Below, one piece after another: positions 39,128-47,831 of a stretch of 47,831 nt of DNA. The stretch lies in contig NZ_JALJRB010000034.1 of assembly GCF_022968795.1 (NCBI RefSeq), positions 1 to 47,831 on the forward strand, read 5' to 3'. Below the pieces are notes generated by a model. The model worked only from the letters and a program-made list of their open reading frames with translations, did not search any database and had not been told where the DNA came from. This DNA is from Desulfatitalea alkaliphila (GTDB taxonomy: Bacteria; Desulfobacterota; Desulfobacteria; Desulfobacterales; Desulfosarcinaceae). The translations under genes and the position numbers were made by a program. Each line of letters begins with the position of its first letter. The first letter of the stretch is position 1.

Positions 39128-40093
39128 TTAGCCTTCCAGTTTTTCCGTCAGGGCGGGCATGAACTCGAGGATGTCCTCGACGATGCCCACGTCGGCCATC
39201 TGGAAAATGGGGGCCTTGGGGTTTTTGTTGACGGCCACGATGAAGGGCGAGCCCTTGATGCCGCCCATGTGCTGGAAGGAGCCGCTGATGCCCATGGCCA
39301 GGTACACTTTGGGTTTGACGGTGACGCCGGAGGTGCCCACTTGGCGGGATTTTTCCAGCCACTTGGCGTCCACGATGGGGCGGGAGCAGCTGACCACGGC
39401 GCCCATGGCCTTGGCCAGTTCCTCGGCGACTTCGAGGTTGTCTTGCTCTTCGATGCCGCGACCGACGGAGACCAGGACGTCGGCCTTGGTGATGTCCACA
39501 TCGCCGACCTCGGCCACCTTGATTTCCAGGAAGCGGCGTTTGGCGCTCACGTCGCCGATGTCACCGGATTTGTCGGTGACGGTGCCGCCCGCATCGGCGC
39601 CGGCTTCCGGCTGAAAAGAACCCGGACGCATGGTCAGCAGGGCGCCATTGGCGGCATCGCAGGCGATATGGGCGTGGGCCATGCCGGCATACTCCTGGCG
39701 CACCAACTTGATGGCGCCGCCGTCCATGCCGTCCACGCCGACGATGTCGGGCACATAGGCCGAATCCAGCTTGACCGCCAGGCCGGGGGCCAGGTCCATG
39801 GCGAAGGTGTCATGGGGAAAGAGCACGATGGCATCGGCGGCCAGCACATTGACCAGCAACTTGCGCACCATTTCGGCGTTGGGATAGGCCAGATCGGCAT
39901 GGGCGAATTTCCACACCTGGGGATACAGCTTGGCCGCTGCCTGGCACACGGTATCCAGCTCAGCGCCGTCGCCGACCACGATGGCCGTCACTTCGGCGGA
40001 AGCGTCGATTTTTTTGGCCGCCACTGCCAGTTCCGCGGCGGTGTCGTCGATTTCGCCACACTTATGAGCGATATAGGCAAACATCTGAGCCAT
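39128..40093 (-). CDS. etfA: electron transfer flavoprotein alpha subunit
   Basis: 321-residue FAD-binding ETF subunit. The C-terminal FAD domain shows VSVGRGIEE, SRPIVDAKWLEKSRQVGTSG, and YLAMGISGSFQHMGGI...AVNKNPKAPIFQMADVGIVED, all ETF-alpha hallmarks. It accepts electrons from acyl-CoA dehydrogenases together with EtfB. Its start overlaps the etfB stop (TAATG), with GGAGGG 8 nt upstream. No extra ferredoxin domain, so nothing indicates a confurcating Bcd/Etf type. Confidence 0.95.
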   Translation of the reverse strand: MAQMFAYIAHKCGEIDDTAAELAVAAKKIDASAEVTAIVVGDGAELDTVCQAAAKLYPQVWKFAHADLAYPNAEMVRKLLVNVLAADAIVLFPHDTFAMDLAPGLAVKLDSAYVPDIVGVDGMDGGAIKLVRQEYAGMAHAHIACDAANGALLTMRPGSFQPEAGADAGGTVTDKSGDIGDVSAKRRFLEIKVAEVGDVDITKADVLVSVGRGIEEQDNLEVAEELAKAMGAVVSCSRPIVDAKWLEKSRQVGTSGVTVKPKVYLAMGISGSFQHMGGIKGSPFIVAVNKNPKAPIFQMADVGIVEDILEFMPALTEKLEG

Positions 40094-40881
40094 TATTTCA
40101 ACCCTCCTTTGGCCTTCAAGAGTTCAATCAGTTTATCGATCTTTTCTTCCATGCTGCCTTCGAGAATCTCGGCGCCCTCACCCATTTCCGGCGTGAAGTA
40201 ATCCACCCGTTTCACCCGGGCCGCACCGGCGCCCACCGTGGCCGCATCGATGCCCAGATCGCCGGCCGCGAGGGTGGGAATCTCCACCGAGGCCACTTTG
40301 CGGATACCGCGAATACCCACGTAGCGCGGTTCGTTGATACCGGTCTGGATGGACAGCACGCAGGGCAGCTCGATTTCGTTCATCTCCTGGTTGCCGCCTT
40401 CGATCTCGCGGCCGACCTTCAGCTTGCCGTTGTCCACTTCCACCTTGTTCACCAGGGATGCATAGGGCAAGTCCAGCATGGCCGCCAGCATACCGCCCAC
40501 CTGGGCCGCGCCGTCGTCGGCCTGGGCGCCGGTCATGATCAGATCGTATTTGCCTTTTTCCACGGCGGCCTTGAGAATGGTGGCGATGCCGCGGCCGTCG
40601 GAGCCTTCGAAGGCGCTGTCGGACAGCAGGATGCCGTTATCGGCCCCCATGGCCATCTGGCGCCGCAGCACCTCTTCGCCCTCTTCGTCGCCGACGGTGA
40701 TCACGGTGACCGATCCGCCGACCTTGTCGCGGATCTGAATGGCCTCTTCAACGGCGTAGTTGTCCCATTCGTTGACCGAATAGACCAGGTCATCCCGCTT
40801 GATGTCGGTTCCGTCGCTCTTGATCTCGATCTCGTTCTCGGCGGTATCCGGAACCCTTTTCACGCATACCAGAATCTCCAT
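40093..40881 (-). CDS. etfB: electron transfer flavoprotein beta subunit
   Basis: 262-residue AMP-binding ETF subunit. MEILVCVKRVPDT at the N-terminus, YDLIMTGAQADDGAAQVGGMLA and LPCVLSIQTGINEPRYVGIRGIRKV are ETF-beta signatures. It pairs with EtfA. GGGAGGAG precedes the ATG at 5 nt. The upstream EMO gene ends 93 nt away on the same strand, so EMO-etfB-etfA is one probable operon. Confidence 0.95.
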   Translation of the reverse strand: MEILVCVKRVPDTAENEIEIKSDGTDIKRDDLVYSVNEWDNYAVEEAIQIRDKVGGSVTVITVGDEEGEEVLRRQMAMGADNGILLSDSAFEGSDGRGIATILKAAVEKGKYDLIMTGAQADDGAAQVGGMLAAMLDLPYASLVNKVEVDNGKLKVGREIEGGNQEMNEIELPCVLSIQTGINEPRYVGIRGIRKVASVEIPTLAAGDLGIDAATVGAGAARVKRVDYFTPEMGEGAEILEGSMEEKIDKLIELLKAKGGLK

Positions 40882-40974
40882 GTTTACTCCTCCCTGATGG
40901 CAATGTGGTTACTTTTCGTCCAATCACTCGATATGTTCGGTTCATGACGGCTGCCCTGCGGCCGCCGGACCTTG

Positions 40975-43023
40975 TCACTCATCCAGATGCTGGGCCACCA
41001 GCTCGGCCAGATCGATGGCTTCCATCTGCCCTTCCAGGCCGGCCACCTTGATGGCGTCTTCCATGTTGACCAGGCAGAAGGGGCACGCCGTGACGATGAC
41101 GTTGGCACCGGCTTCCTGGGCCATTTTGACCCGCAGCACGCCCATGCGTTGTTCTTCTTCCGGTTCATAGAACAGCATCAACCCGCCGCCGCCGCAGCAG
41201 AAGGAGCGATCGCGACAACGCTCCATGTCCACCCGCTTGACACCCGGCAGGGCATCGATGACGGCCCGCGGTTCATCATACAGGTTGTTGTGACGGCCGA
41301 GATAGCACGGATCGTGATAGGTGTAAACCTTGTGGCCGTTCTGCAGCGCCTTGAAATTGTATTTGCCCTCGCGGATCCGGCGGGCCAGGTACTGGCTGAT
41401 GTGTTCCACCGGCGGCAGATCTTTGTAATCGTGCTTCAAGGCGTTGAAGGCATGGGGGTCGGCGGTGACGATCCGCTGGGCCCCGGAGCCTTTGATCATT
41501 TCGGTGTTGTGATCCTTGAGGTCCTGGAAAAGCATCTCTTCGCCGAAGCGGCGCACTTCGTTACCGCTGTCCTTCTCGTCCTTGCCCAGGATGCCGAAAT
41601 CCTCGCCGGCGGTGTGCAGCAGCTTGGCGGTGGCCTGGCCGATCAGCTGCATGCGGTCGTCGAAGGAGGTGATGCTGTCCACGAAAAAGAGCGTTTCGGC
41701 CTCTTCCTTGCCGTTGACCTCTTTGACCGGCACTTCCTCGGCGATGGCCTTGGTCCACTCGGCGCGCTTCTTTTCCATCTTGCCCCAGGGGTTGCCGCGC
41801 TTTTCGATGGCGCTGAGCGGCTTCTGCAGGGACTGGGGCACCATGCCCTCGTCCACCATGCCGCGGCGCAGGTCCACCATCTTGTCGATGTACTCGATCA
41901 GCAGCGGGCACTCCTCCTCGCAGGCCCCGCAAGTGGTGCAGGACCAGATCTCGTCCTCTTCGAGCACATTGCCGATCAAGGGCACGCTCTCTTTGATGGC
42001 GCCTTGCAGCGGATAGGCGGCCTTGGCGTATTCACGGCATTTGATGGTTATGAAGCGGGGCGACAGGGGACGTCCCACGGCATTGGCCGGGCAGTTGTCC
42101 GAGCAGCGCCCGCAATCGGCGCAGGCGTAAAAGTCGAGCATGTGCTTCCAGGTGAAATCCTCGAACTTTTTCACGCCGAAGGATTCCAGGCTGTCCAGCT
42201 TGTCGTCGTCCACGCCCCAGCGCACCGGTTTGACGGTGCCCTTGTCTAGCTTCATGGCCATGAGGGTCGGCAGGGACATCACCAGATGGAACAAACGGCC
42301 GAAGGGCAGGTAGACCAGAAAACCGAAAAAGACCACCATGTGCAGGTAAAAGGAGACCCCGTGGACCACTTGCAGGGTGCCCTGGGAGGCCGCGCCGAAA
42401 AACAGGGAGGCGAACCAGACGCCGGTGCCGGGCAGCAGAAACTTGGCGGCCATGTCCTGCTGGCGCTCGGCCGCCACCATGCTGCCCTCGAACATCATGT
42501 CCAGCACCATCAGGGCGGCGATCAGGGCAACCCCGAAAATCGCCTCGGGGGTGTGGCTCTTGCCGAATCTTTCGGGCACCTCGTAACGCTCGGGCCGGAA
42601 ATAGGCACGCCGCACGATGGCCACGATGCAGGCCACCAGCACCGCCGTCGCCACGATATTGCGAATCACATCATACACATCCCCCACGATGGCGAAATGC
42701 CAGGGCAGATAGGGATCGGCGGAAAACCCCATGACCACCATGCTGATCCAGCGCAGCGACAGCACGATAAAGCCGATCAGGATGGTGATGTGAATGGCGC
42801 CGGCCAGAAAATAGCGCGGCATGCGGTGGTGGGGCAGGTTGAAGGTGTTGCTGATTCGGGTGAAAATGCGGTCCTTGCGAAAGTCGGGGGCCGCCTTGAA
42901 CAGGGGCCGGATCCGTTTGGCCAGGATGTAGGTGAAAGCACCCACTCCCAAACCCACGATAACAAGCGACAACAAAATGGCCAGAATCCCTAAACCGGAT
43001 GGTGGTGTCAACGCTGTTTCCAT
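40975..43023 (-). CDS. EtfAB:quinone oxidoreductase (EMO), membrane Fe-S protein
   Basis: 682-residue membrane protein. The N-terminal ~250 residues hold about six hydrophobic segments of the NarI/DUF224-like cytochrome b type, with histidines that could ligate haem. Two [4Fe-4S] motifs follow (CADCGRCSDNCP near 296, CTTCGACEEECP near 360). The C-terminal half contains HdrD-like CCG domains (DPCYLGRHN...CCGGGG, TACPFCLVNME). This is the layout of the EtfAB:(mena)quinone oxidoreductase of syntrophs and sulfate reducers, and its position before etfBA fits. It would pass electrons from acyl-CoA oxidation to the quinone pool. A palindromic operator lies upstream at 43201-43220. Confidence 0.9.
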   Translation of the reverse strand: METALTPPSGLGILAILLSLVIVGLGVGAFTYILAKRIRPLFKAAPDFRKDRIFTRISNTFNLPHHRMPRYFLAGAIHITILIGFIVLSLRWISMVVMGFSADPYLPWHFAIVGDVYDVIRNIVATAVLVACIVAIVRRAYFRPERYEVPERFGKSHTPEAIFGVALIAALMVLDMMFEGSMVAAERQQDMAAKFLLPGTGVWFASLFFGAASQGTLQVVHGVSFYLHMVVFFGFLVYLPFGRLFHLVMSLPTLMAMKLDKGTVKPVRWGVDDDKLDSLESFGVKKFEDFTWKHMLDFYACADCGRCSDNCPANAVGRPLSPRFITIKCREYAKAAYPLQGAIKESVPLIGNVLEEDEIWSCTTCGACEEECPLLIEYIDKMVDLRRGMVDEGMVPQSLQKPLSAIEKRGNPWGKMEKKRAEWTKAIAEEVPVKEVNGKEEAETLFFVDSITSFDDRMQLIGQATAKLLHTAGEDFGILGKDEKDSGNEVRRFGEEMLFQDLKDHNTEMIKGSGAQRIVTADPHAFNALKHDYKDLPPVEHISQYLARRIREGKYNFKALQNGHKVYTYHDPCYLGRHNNLYDEPRAVIDALPGVKRVDMERCRDRSFCCGGGGLMLFYEPEEEQRMGVLRVKMAQEAGANVIVTACPFCLVNMEDAIKVAGLEGQMEAIDLAELVAQHLDE

Positions 43024-43407
43024 TTTTCTCTTTATTTCTCCCTTGGTTTATATTATTGAACTTAATTCAGAATGCTGATTCTCAATCACTCGATTATCGT
43101 TCTTTCAGCCAAAGGGTACATTGCCCGGCGCCACATCCAGCACTTCCACGATACGATCTGAAATCGTGACGAAAATGGCGCTGAAACTTGACCGTAAAAC
43201 TGAATGAGTGCTCATTCATACCTATGGTGCATAATAAACGAAGCGAACCGAGTCAAGCGAAAACAGTTGCCCACGATGCCCGCAAGCAGGGTCGGTGGAT
43301 ATAAAAAGCCAACATAATTAACTGCTTGCAGGCCTAAGAAGCAGGATCTATATCACAGATCCAAAATGACGGCAAACACTATTTCAAGCAATGCAAAGGA
43401 GGCCGGT
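43024..43407. other. divergent control region of EMO-etfBA and acyl-CoA ligase
   Basis: 384 bp between divergent genes. It contains the palindrome at 43201-43220. Promoter boxes could not be assigned with confidence to either direction. No gene was found. Confidence 0.6.
43201..43220. promoter_or_regulatory. FadR/TetR-type operator between EMO and ligase genes
   Basis: Perfect 18-bp palindrome TGAATGAG-TG-CTCATTCA. It matches the known Bacillus FadR (YsiA) operator pattern TGAATGA(4N)TCATTCA, and 17 of 20 bases match a second site at the tetR start. This suggests control of both divergent transcripts by the TetR-family protein encoded at 47075-47725. Confidence 0.75.
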
Positions 43408-45111
43408 ATGACCCAGGCAGTTCGCTACGAAGACAAACCTTGGCTCAAGCACTACCAGAAAGGGGTTCCCGAATTCGTCGACTTCGAGGACAAATGCCTG
43501 CCCGACTTTCTGGACCGCAGCGTCAGCCGGTTTCCCGACAAAACCGCCTTGATCTTCGAGGGCTACAAGATCAATTATACAGAACTCAAGGACATGGTCG
43601 ATCGCTTCGCCACCTGCCTGCACCGCTTCGGTGTTCGCAAAGGGGACGCCGTGGCCATTCTGCTACCCAACATGATCCCCTGCGTGGCCGCCTTTTACGC
43701 CATTCACCGCATCGGGGCCATCGCCGTGATGAACAACCCCCTCTACTCGGACCGCGAGTTGGAGCACCAGTTCAACGACTCCGGGTCCAAGGTACTGATC
43801 ACCATCGATCTGCTGGCTGCCCGCATGGTAGCCCTGCGCCCCAAAACCAAGATCAAGCAGATCGTCTACACCAGCATCGGCGACTACCTGCCCTTTCCCA
43901 AGAGCCTGCTCTTTCCCCTGGTGGGCAAGAAAAAGGGGTTGAAGGCCGATGTGCAGCCGGCGGACGAACTGTTCCGCTGGAAAGACCTGATCGCCCAAAC
44001 CCCGCCCGAACCGCCCAAGGTCGAGCTCTCCTTCGATGACGTGGCCATCTATCAATACACCGGCGGCACCACCGGCGTGAGCAAGGGGGCCGTTCTGACC
44101 CACGGCAACCTGAGCCGCCAGGTGCAGCAGGGAGCGGCATGGTTCCCCCACATCGACAGCAACAACGTCGGCATCGGCGCCCTGCCCTTCTTCCATGTTT
44201 TCGGGCTGACCAGCGTGATGAACATCGGCCTCTTTTTCGGCTGGACCCTGGTGCTGGTGCCCAAGCCGCAGCCGCCCCAGTTGGTGCAGACCCTCAAAAA
44301 GTACAAGATCACCTTCGCCGCCCTGGTGCCCACCATGTACATCGGCATTTTGCAGGAGCCGGGCATCGAAAGCATCGACATGAGCTCCATCGAGAACATG
44401 TTCTCCGGAAGTGCCCCGCTGCCGGTGGAGGTGATCAAGGATTTCGAGAAGCGCACCGGCGGCATCATCGTGGAGGGCTACGGGCTGACCGAGACCTCGC
44501 CCATGACCCACATCAACCCCTGCGGCGAAGGCAGTCTGCGCAAAGTGGGCAGCATCGGCCTGCCCATCTGCGACACCCTCTGCCGCATCGTGGATGTCAA
44601 TGACGGCCAAACCGAGGTGCCGGTGGGCGAATCGGGCGAGCTGTTGATCAAGGGCCCCCAGGTGATGCGCGGCTATCTGAACCGTCCCGAGGCGACGGCC
44701 GAAACCATCACCGACGGCTGGCTGCACACCGGCGACATCGCCACCATGGACGAGGACGGTTACTTCTACATCATCGACCGCAAGAAGGATCTGGTCATAT
44801 CGGGCGGGTACAACATTTACCCGCGGGATATCGAAGAGGTGTACTTCGAACACCCCAAGGTGGTGGAAGCCAGCGCCATCGGCGTGCCCCATGCCAGCCG
44901 CGGCGAGACGGTCAAGGTGTTCATCGTGCTGCGGGAAGGGGAAACGGCCACCGAGGAAGAGATGATCGCCTACTGCCACGACAAGCTGGCCAAATACAAA
45001 TGGCCCACGGAGATCGAGTTCCGCAAGGAACTGCCCAAGACCAACGTGGGCAAGGTGCTCAAGAAGGATCTGCGGGCGGAGGAGATGAAGCAAAGGGGCG
45101 ACAAAAAGTAG
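43408..45111 (+). CDS. fadD: long-chain fatty acid--CoA ligase (AMP-forming)
   Basis: 567-residue adenylate-forming enzyme that activates a fatty acid with ATP and CoA. Motifs: P-loop-like YTGGTTGVSKG near residue 216, GYGLTETSP near 356, GDIATMDEDGY and DRKKDLVISGGYNIYPRDIEE near 457, and the C-terminal lysine context KTNVGKVLKKDL. The ATG at 43408 has AAAGGAGG 5 nt upstream, so the longer frame from 43366 is not used. The chain-length specificity is not certain; medium or aromatic acids are possible. Divergent from the EMO operon, sharing the palindromic operator. Confidence 0.92.
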   Translation: MTQAVRYEDKPWLKHYQKGVPEFVDFEDKCLPDFLDRSVSRFPDKTALIFEGYKINYTELKDMVDRFATCLHRFGVRKGDAVAILLPNMIPCVAAFYAIHRIGAIAVMNNPLYSDRELEHQFNDSGSKVLITIDLLAARMVALRPKTKIKQIVYTSIGDYLPFPKSLLFPLVGKKKGLKADVQPADELFRWKDLIAQTPPEPPKVELSFDDVAIYQYTGGTTGVSKGAVLTHGNLSRQVQQGAAWFPHIDSNNVGIGALPFFHVFGLTSVMNIGLFFGWTLVLVPKPQPPQLVQTLKKYKITFAALVPTMYIGILQEPGIESIDMSSIENMFSGSAPLPVEVIKDFEKRTGGIIVEGYGLTETSPMTHINPCGEGSLRKVGSIGLPICDTLCRIVDVNDGQTEVPVGESGELLIKGPQVMRGYLNRPEATAETITDGWLHTGDIATMDEDGYFYIIDRKKDLVISGGYNIYPRDIEEVYFEHPKVVEASAIGVPHASRGETVKVFIVLREGETATEEEMIAYCHDKLAKYKWPTEIEFRKELPKTNVGKVLKKDLRAEEMKQRGDKK

Positions 45112-45181
45112 ATGTCACGAACGGGGTGCGCCGGCTGTCCGGTGCGCCCCGAGTAAAACCGCCCCGCATCCGAGGACGCAA

Positions 45182-45213
45182 AAACCGGGAACCCGCCGGC
45201 GGGTTCCCGGTTT
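45182..45213. terminator. bidirectional terminator between convergent genes
   Basis: Perfect 32-bp palindrome with 16-bp arms (45182-45197, 45198-45213) of AAACCGGGAACCCGCC type, bounded by A-runs on one side and T-runs on the other, 71 nt after the ligase stop and 29 nt past the dehydrogenase stop. Suits termination in both directions. Confidence 0.85.
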
Positions 45214-45241
45214 CTATTTGTCGCGCTGAACCGCTGCGGTC

Positions 45242-47056
45242 CTATTTACCGCCGAAGCACTCTTCGTCGATATCCACCGCGGCGGAGCAGTTGTCCATGA
45301 TCACCTGAATTCTGCCCTTGGTCAGCGGCAGAATGGTGCTGATGAAAAAGTCGGCCGACTTGATCTGGCCTTCGAAGAATTTCTCATCTTTTTTACGTTT
45401 GCCCTCGGCCTGCAGGCGAGCGGCCGTTTCGGCGCGCCACAGCAGCAGCCAGGCCATGACGGTGTCGCCCACAATGTCCATGAAGCCGTAGGCATGGGCA
45501 AAGGCGTTCAACACCTTGCCTTCCATCATGTTTTTGCCCAGGAACATGGCCACGTCGCCCAGCTTCTTGAGCATGGGTTCCAGTTTTTCGGCCAGCGGCT
45601 TGAGGGCCTCGATGGCTTTGGCTTTTTCGATGGTGGCCTGCATTTCGCCGGCCAGAATCATCATGGCCTTGCCGCCGTCCATGACGGTCTTGCGGGCCAG
45701 CAGATCCATGGCTTGAATGCCGTTGGTCCCTTCGTAGATCTGGGTGATGCGGCAGTCGCGCACATACTGCTCCTGGGGATACTCCTTGATGTAACCGTAG
45801 CCGCCGTACACCTGCATGCCCAGGTTGCACATCTCGGAGGCCCGATCGGTGACGTAGCCCTTGCAGATGGGGGTCAGATAGTCCACCAGCGCCTGGGCCT
45901 TGGCTTTTTCTTCGTCGCTGCCCAGGTGGGACTTGTCGATGAGCATGGACACCCAGTACAGCAGGCTGCGCATGCCTTCCACGTAGGATTTCATGGTCAG
46001 CAGCATGCGGCGCACGTCGGGGTGCTGGATGATTGGCACGGCCGGTGCGTCGTGCTTGGCCGAATCGTTCAGGTGACGGCCTTGAATGCGCTCGCGGGCG
46101 TAGTTGACGGCGTTGAGGTAGGAGGCGCTGGCGCAGGCGAAGCCCTGGGCGCCGGTGTGCAAACGGGCGCCGTTCATCATCAGGAACATGGCGCGCATGC
46201 CCTTGTTCTCTTCGCCCAGCAGGTAGCCGCGGCACTTGCCCTTGCCGCCCAGGGTAAGCGAGGCGGTGGCGTTGCCGTGAATCCCCATTTTCTCCTCGAT
46301 GCCGGTGCACACCACATCGTTGGGCTCGCCCATGCTGCCGTCGTCGTTGACCCAGATCTTGGGCACCAGGAACAGGGAGATGCCCTTGGTGCCGGCCGGC
46401 GCACCTTCGATGCGCGCCAGTACCGGATGGATGATGTTGTCGGACAGGTCGTGCTCGCCGGAGGAGATGAATATTTTGTTACCGCTGATGGAGTAAGTGC
46501 CGTCGTCGTTCTTGACCGCCGTGGAGGTCAGCCGACCGACGTCGGAACCGGCCTCGGGCTCGGTGAGCAGCATGGTGCCGGTCCACTCGCCCGAGTTCAT
46601 CTTATGCAGAAACAGCTTCTTTAGCTTGTCGGTGCCGAAGTTCTCAATCAAGGACGCGGCACCGTTGGTCAAGCCTGGATACATCATGAAAGAAAAGTTG
46701 GCCCCCATGAAATAGTCACCGGCGGCGATGCTGACGCAGTGGGGCATGCCCTGACCGCCCCATTCGGGGGACACGTGGGTGCTGACCCACTCCCCCTCTT
46801 TGAACAGGTTCCAAACCCGCTTGAAGCTTTCGGGCGCGGTGACCGTACCGTTTTCGAATTTGCAGCCGGTTTCGTCCCCGTCCTTCATAGTGGGCAGCAT
46901 CTCTTTGATGGCCAAGGTGCGGGCCTCGGAAACAATCATTTCGATGGTTTTGCGATTGAACTCCCCGAACTGATCGAACTTGCTCAGGCTGTCGACATTG
47001 AGTTGATCGAAAAGCACAAAATCCACATCTTTGCGATCCGCGATTTGTTGGGCCAT
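45242..47056 (-). CDS. acyl-CoA dehydrogenase (large form)
   Basis: 604-residue flavoprotein that introduces the alpha,beta double bond in acyl-CoA and passes electrons to ETF. Motifs: MLLTEPEAGSDVGRL (FAD/substrate), NKIFISSGEHDL, YGGYGYIKEYPQEQYVRD, and the catalytic base in QIYEGTNGIQA near residue 440. Its ~600 length with an extra C-terminal helical domain marks the FadE-like/large bacterial subgroup, rather than the ~380-residue short forms. AAAGGAGA sits 7 nt before the ATG. It follows tetR after 18 nt, so the two share a transcript and probably the palindromic operator at 47747-47766. Confidence 0.94.
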   Translation of the reverse strand: MAQQIADRKDVDFVLFDQLNVDSLSKFDQFGEFNRKTIEMIVSEARTLAIKEMLPTMKDGDETGCKFENGTVTAPESFKRVWNLFKEGEWVSTHVSPEWGGQGMPHCVSIAAGDYFMGANFSFMMYPGLTNGAASLIENFGTDKLKKLFLHKMNSGEWTGTMLLTEPEAGSDVGRLTSTAVKNDDGTYSISGNKIFISSGEHDLSDNIIHPVLARIEGAPAGTKGISLFLVPKIWVNDDGSMGEPNDVVCTGIEEKMGIHGNATASLTLGGKGKCRGYLLGEENKGMRAMFLMMNGARLHTGAQGFACASASYLNAVNYARERIQGRHLNDSAKHDAPAVPIIQHPDVRRMLLTMKSYVEGMRSLLYWVSMLIDKSHLGSDEEKAKAQALVDYLTPICKGYVTDRASEMCNLGMQVYGGYGYIKEYPQEQYVRDCRITQIYEGTNGIQAMDLLARKTVMDGGKAMMILAGEMQATIEKAKAIEALKPLAEKLEPMLKKLGDVAMFLGKNMMEGKVLNAFAHAYGFMDIVGDTVMAWLLLWRAETAARLQAEGKRKKDEKFFEGQIKSADFFISTILPLTKGRIQVIMDNCSAAVDIDEECFGGK

Positions 47057-47074
47057 TGAACGCTCTCCTTTTGT

Positions 47075-47725
47075 TTATTGAACCATGATTTTTTGATTGT
47101 CCTGCGGCGCCAGATGGTCGACCGCCGTGGCACCCGCTTGCGTACCGATGCCTTTTATAAATAGATCCACCAACGGCTCGGCCATGGATGGCAGATCGTG
47201 GTCCATGCCGGTGTGGATCCAGGTGTTGATCACCTCCTCCACCGCACCGTTGATGAGTCGTTTGACCAATCCCACATACAGATCGGAGCGGATGGTCCCC
47301 TCCTGTTGCCCCATGGCCACCAGCTTGGAGATCAATTCGCGATACATCCGGGACATCTGGCGCGTGGGCTCCTGCACCAGGCGCCACTGCAAATGGGTCT
47401 CGCTCTGGTAGACGATGGCGCCGCTGGCCTGGCTCTGAAACACCTCCAGGTGCGCCCGCACCAGGTTATAAAGCTTATCGATGGAGGTGGTCCCTTCGGC
47501 CACCGCCTTGTAGAAACACTCGGAGACATGTTCGGTCATCCGTTCGTAAAACTGGACCAGGATGTCGTCTTTGTTTTTGAAATAGAGATAGATGGTGCCG
47601 TCCGCCACACCGGCTTCCTGGGCGATCTGGGCGATGGTGGATTGGGCGAAACCCCTGTCGGCAAACACCTTTACAGCGGCGGCGAGAATTTGATCGTATT
47701 TGTCGGTATTGCGCTTGACGGACAA
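47075..47725 (-). CDS. TetR-family regulator, FadR/YsiA-like
   Basis: 216-residue TetR repressor. The N-terminal HTH is TYPICAL: YDQILAAAVKVFADRGF then TIAQIAQEAGVADGTIYLYF. The C-terminal ligand domain resembles the acyl-CoA-binding FadR/YsiA group. The start chosen is a TTG at 47725 (MSVKRNTDKYDQIL), with AAGGTGA 5 nt upstream; a GTG at 47761 would add 12 residues but has no ribosome site and would put the operator inside the coding region. The gene heads a tetR-acyl-CoA dehydrogenase operon. Role: derepression when fatty acyl-CoA is present, inferred from the context and from the operator. Confidence 0.85.
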   Translation of the reverse strand: MSVKRNTDKYDQILAAAVKVFADRGFAQSTIAQIAQEAGVADGTIYLYFKNKDDILVQFYERMTEHVSECFYKAVAEGTTSIDKLYNLVRAHLEVFQSQASGAIVYQSETHLQWRLVQEPTRQMSRMYRELISKLVAMGQQEGTIRSDLYVGLVKRLINGAVEEVINTWIHTGMDHDLPSMAEPLVDLFIKGIGTQAGATAVDHLAPQDNQKIMVQ

Positions 47726-47746
47726 GGAAGTCACCTTTTTCAATAA

Positions 47747-47766
47747 TGAATGAATGCTCACTCATT
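47747..47766. promoter_or_regulatory. FadR/TetR-type operator at tetR
   Basis: TGAATGAATGCTCACTCATT, matching the site at 43201-43220 in 17 of 20 positions and nearly palindromic. It lies just upstream of the preferred TTG start, consistent with autoregulation. Confidence 0.7.
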
Positions 47767-47792
47767 TATCAGAGCGGTTTTGCGCCGTCAAG

Positions 47793-47831
47793 GGGTTTGT
47801 TGGGTTTATTGAGTTTGTTGGGTTTGTTGAG
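47793..47831 (+). repeat. nonamer array at right edge
   Basis: TTTGTTGGG, TTTATTGAG, TTTGTTGGG, TTTGTTGAG in tandem; continues beyond the window. Confidence 0.8.

Overview
The window looks like chromosome from a GC-rich, anaerobic, Gram-negative bacterium. The best guess is a sulfate-reducing or syntrophic Desulfobacterota member (Desulfosarcina/Desulfatitalea-like). This rests on gene content: pyruvate:ferredoxin oxidoreductase, ADP-forming acetate-CoA ligase, class I fumarase, a CooC-type nickel ATPase, EtfAB with a membrane EtfAB:quinone oxidoreductase, and a TamA/TamB outer-membrane pair. No rRNA, tRNA, CRISPR array, transposase or prophage gene was seen.

Layout. 1-5058 (-): SbcC/YhaN-like ATPase (runs off the left edge) and its SbcD/YhaO-like nuclease partner. 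5249-5935 (-): YkgJ-type cysteine-cluster protein. 6015-16102 (-): acetyl-CoA/TCA block with nifJ, a CoA-transferase fused to a GNAT domain, an ADP-forming acetate-CoA ligase and fumarase. 16476-19413 (-): metallo-beta-lactamase-fold hydrolase and peptidase U32. 19875-20630 (+): CooC-like ATPase, converging on a lipoprotein alpha/beta hydrolase (-). 22216-26311 (+): Ski2-like helicase, diacylglycerol kinase, leucyl aminopeptidase. 26563-31360 (-): two chemoreceptors sharing a nucleotide-identical signalling half. 31558-31704 (-): a 48-residue twin-CX3C microprotein. 31887-38953 (-): tamB-tamA. 39128-43023 (-): EMO-etfB-etfA. 43408-45111 (+): acyl-CoA ligase. 45242-47725 (-): tetR-acyl-CoA dehydrogenase.

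How the genes work together. The right end is a beta-oxidation regulon: ligase activates the acid, acyl-CoA dehydrogenase oxidises it, EtfAB takes the electrons and the EMO passes them to quinone. A TetR/FadR-type repressor sits in front of the dehydrogenase. Two near-identical palindromes (43201-43220 between the divergent EMO and ligase genes, 47747-47766 at the tetR start) tie these units together. The left-centre genes interconvert pyruvate, acetate and acetyl-CoA and feed fumarate hydration; CooC suggests CODH/ACS elsewhere in the genome.

The most unusual content is non-coding. A composite repeat of three parts recurs between genes: GTTTAAA-type heptamers ending in a GGAATTC..CGGTTAG box, a TTTGTTGGG/TTTGTTGAG nonamer array, and a GGCATGCC-centred palindrome. 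Two long perfect hairpins with the same outer GAGGGGACGCCC box but different cores bracket the microprotein gene. A roughly 100-bp direct repeat flanks one chemoreceptor gene.
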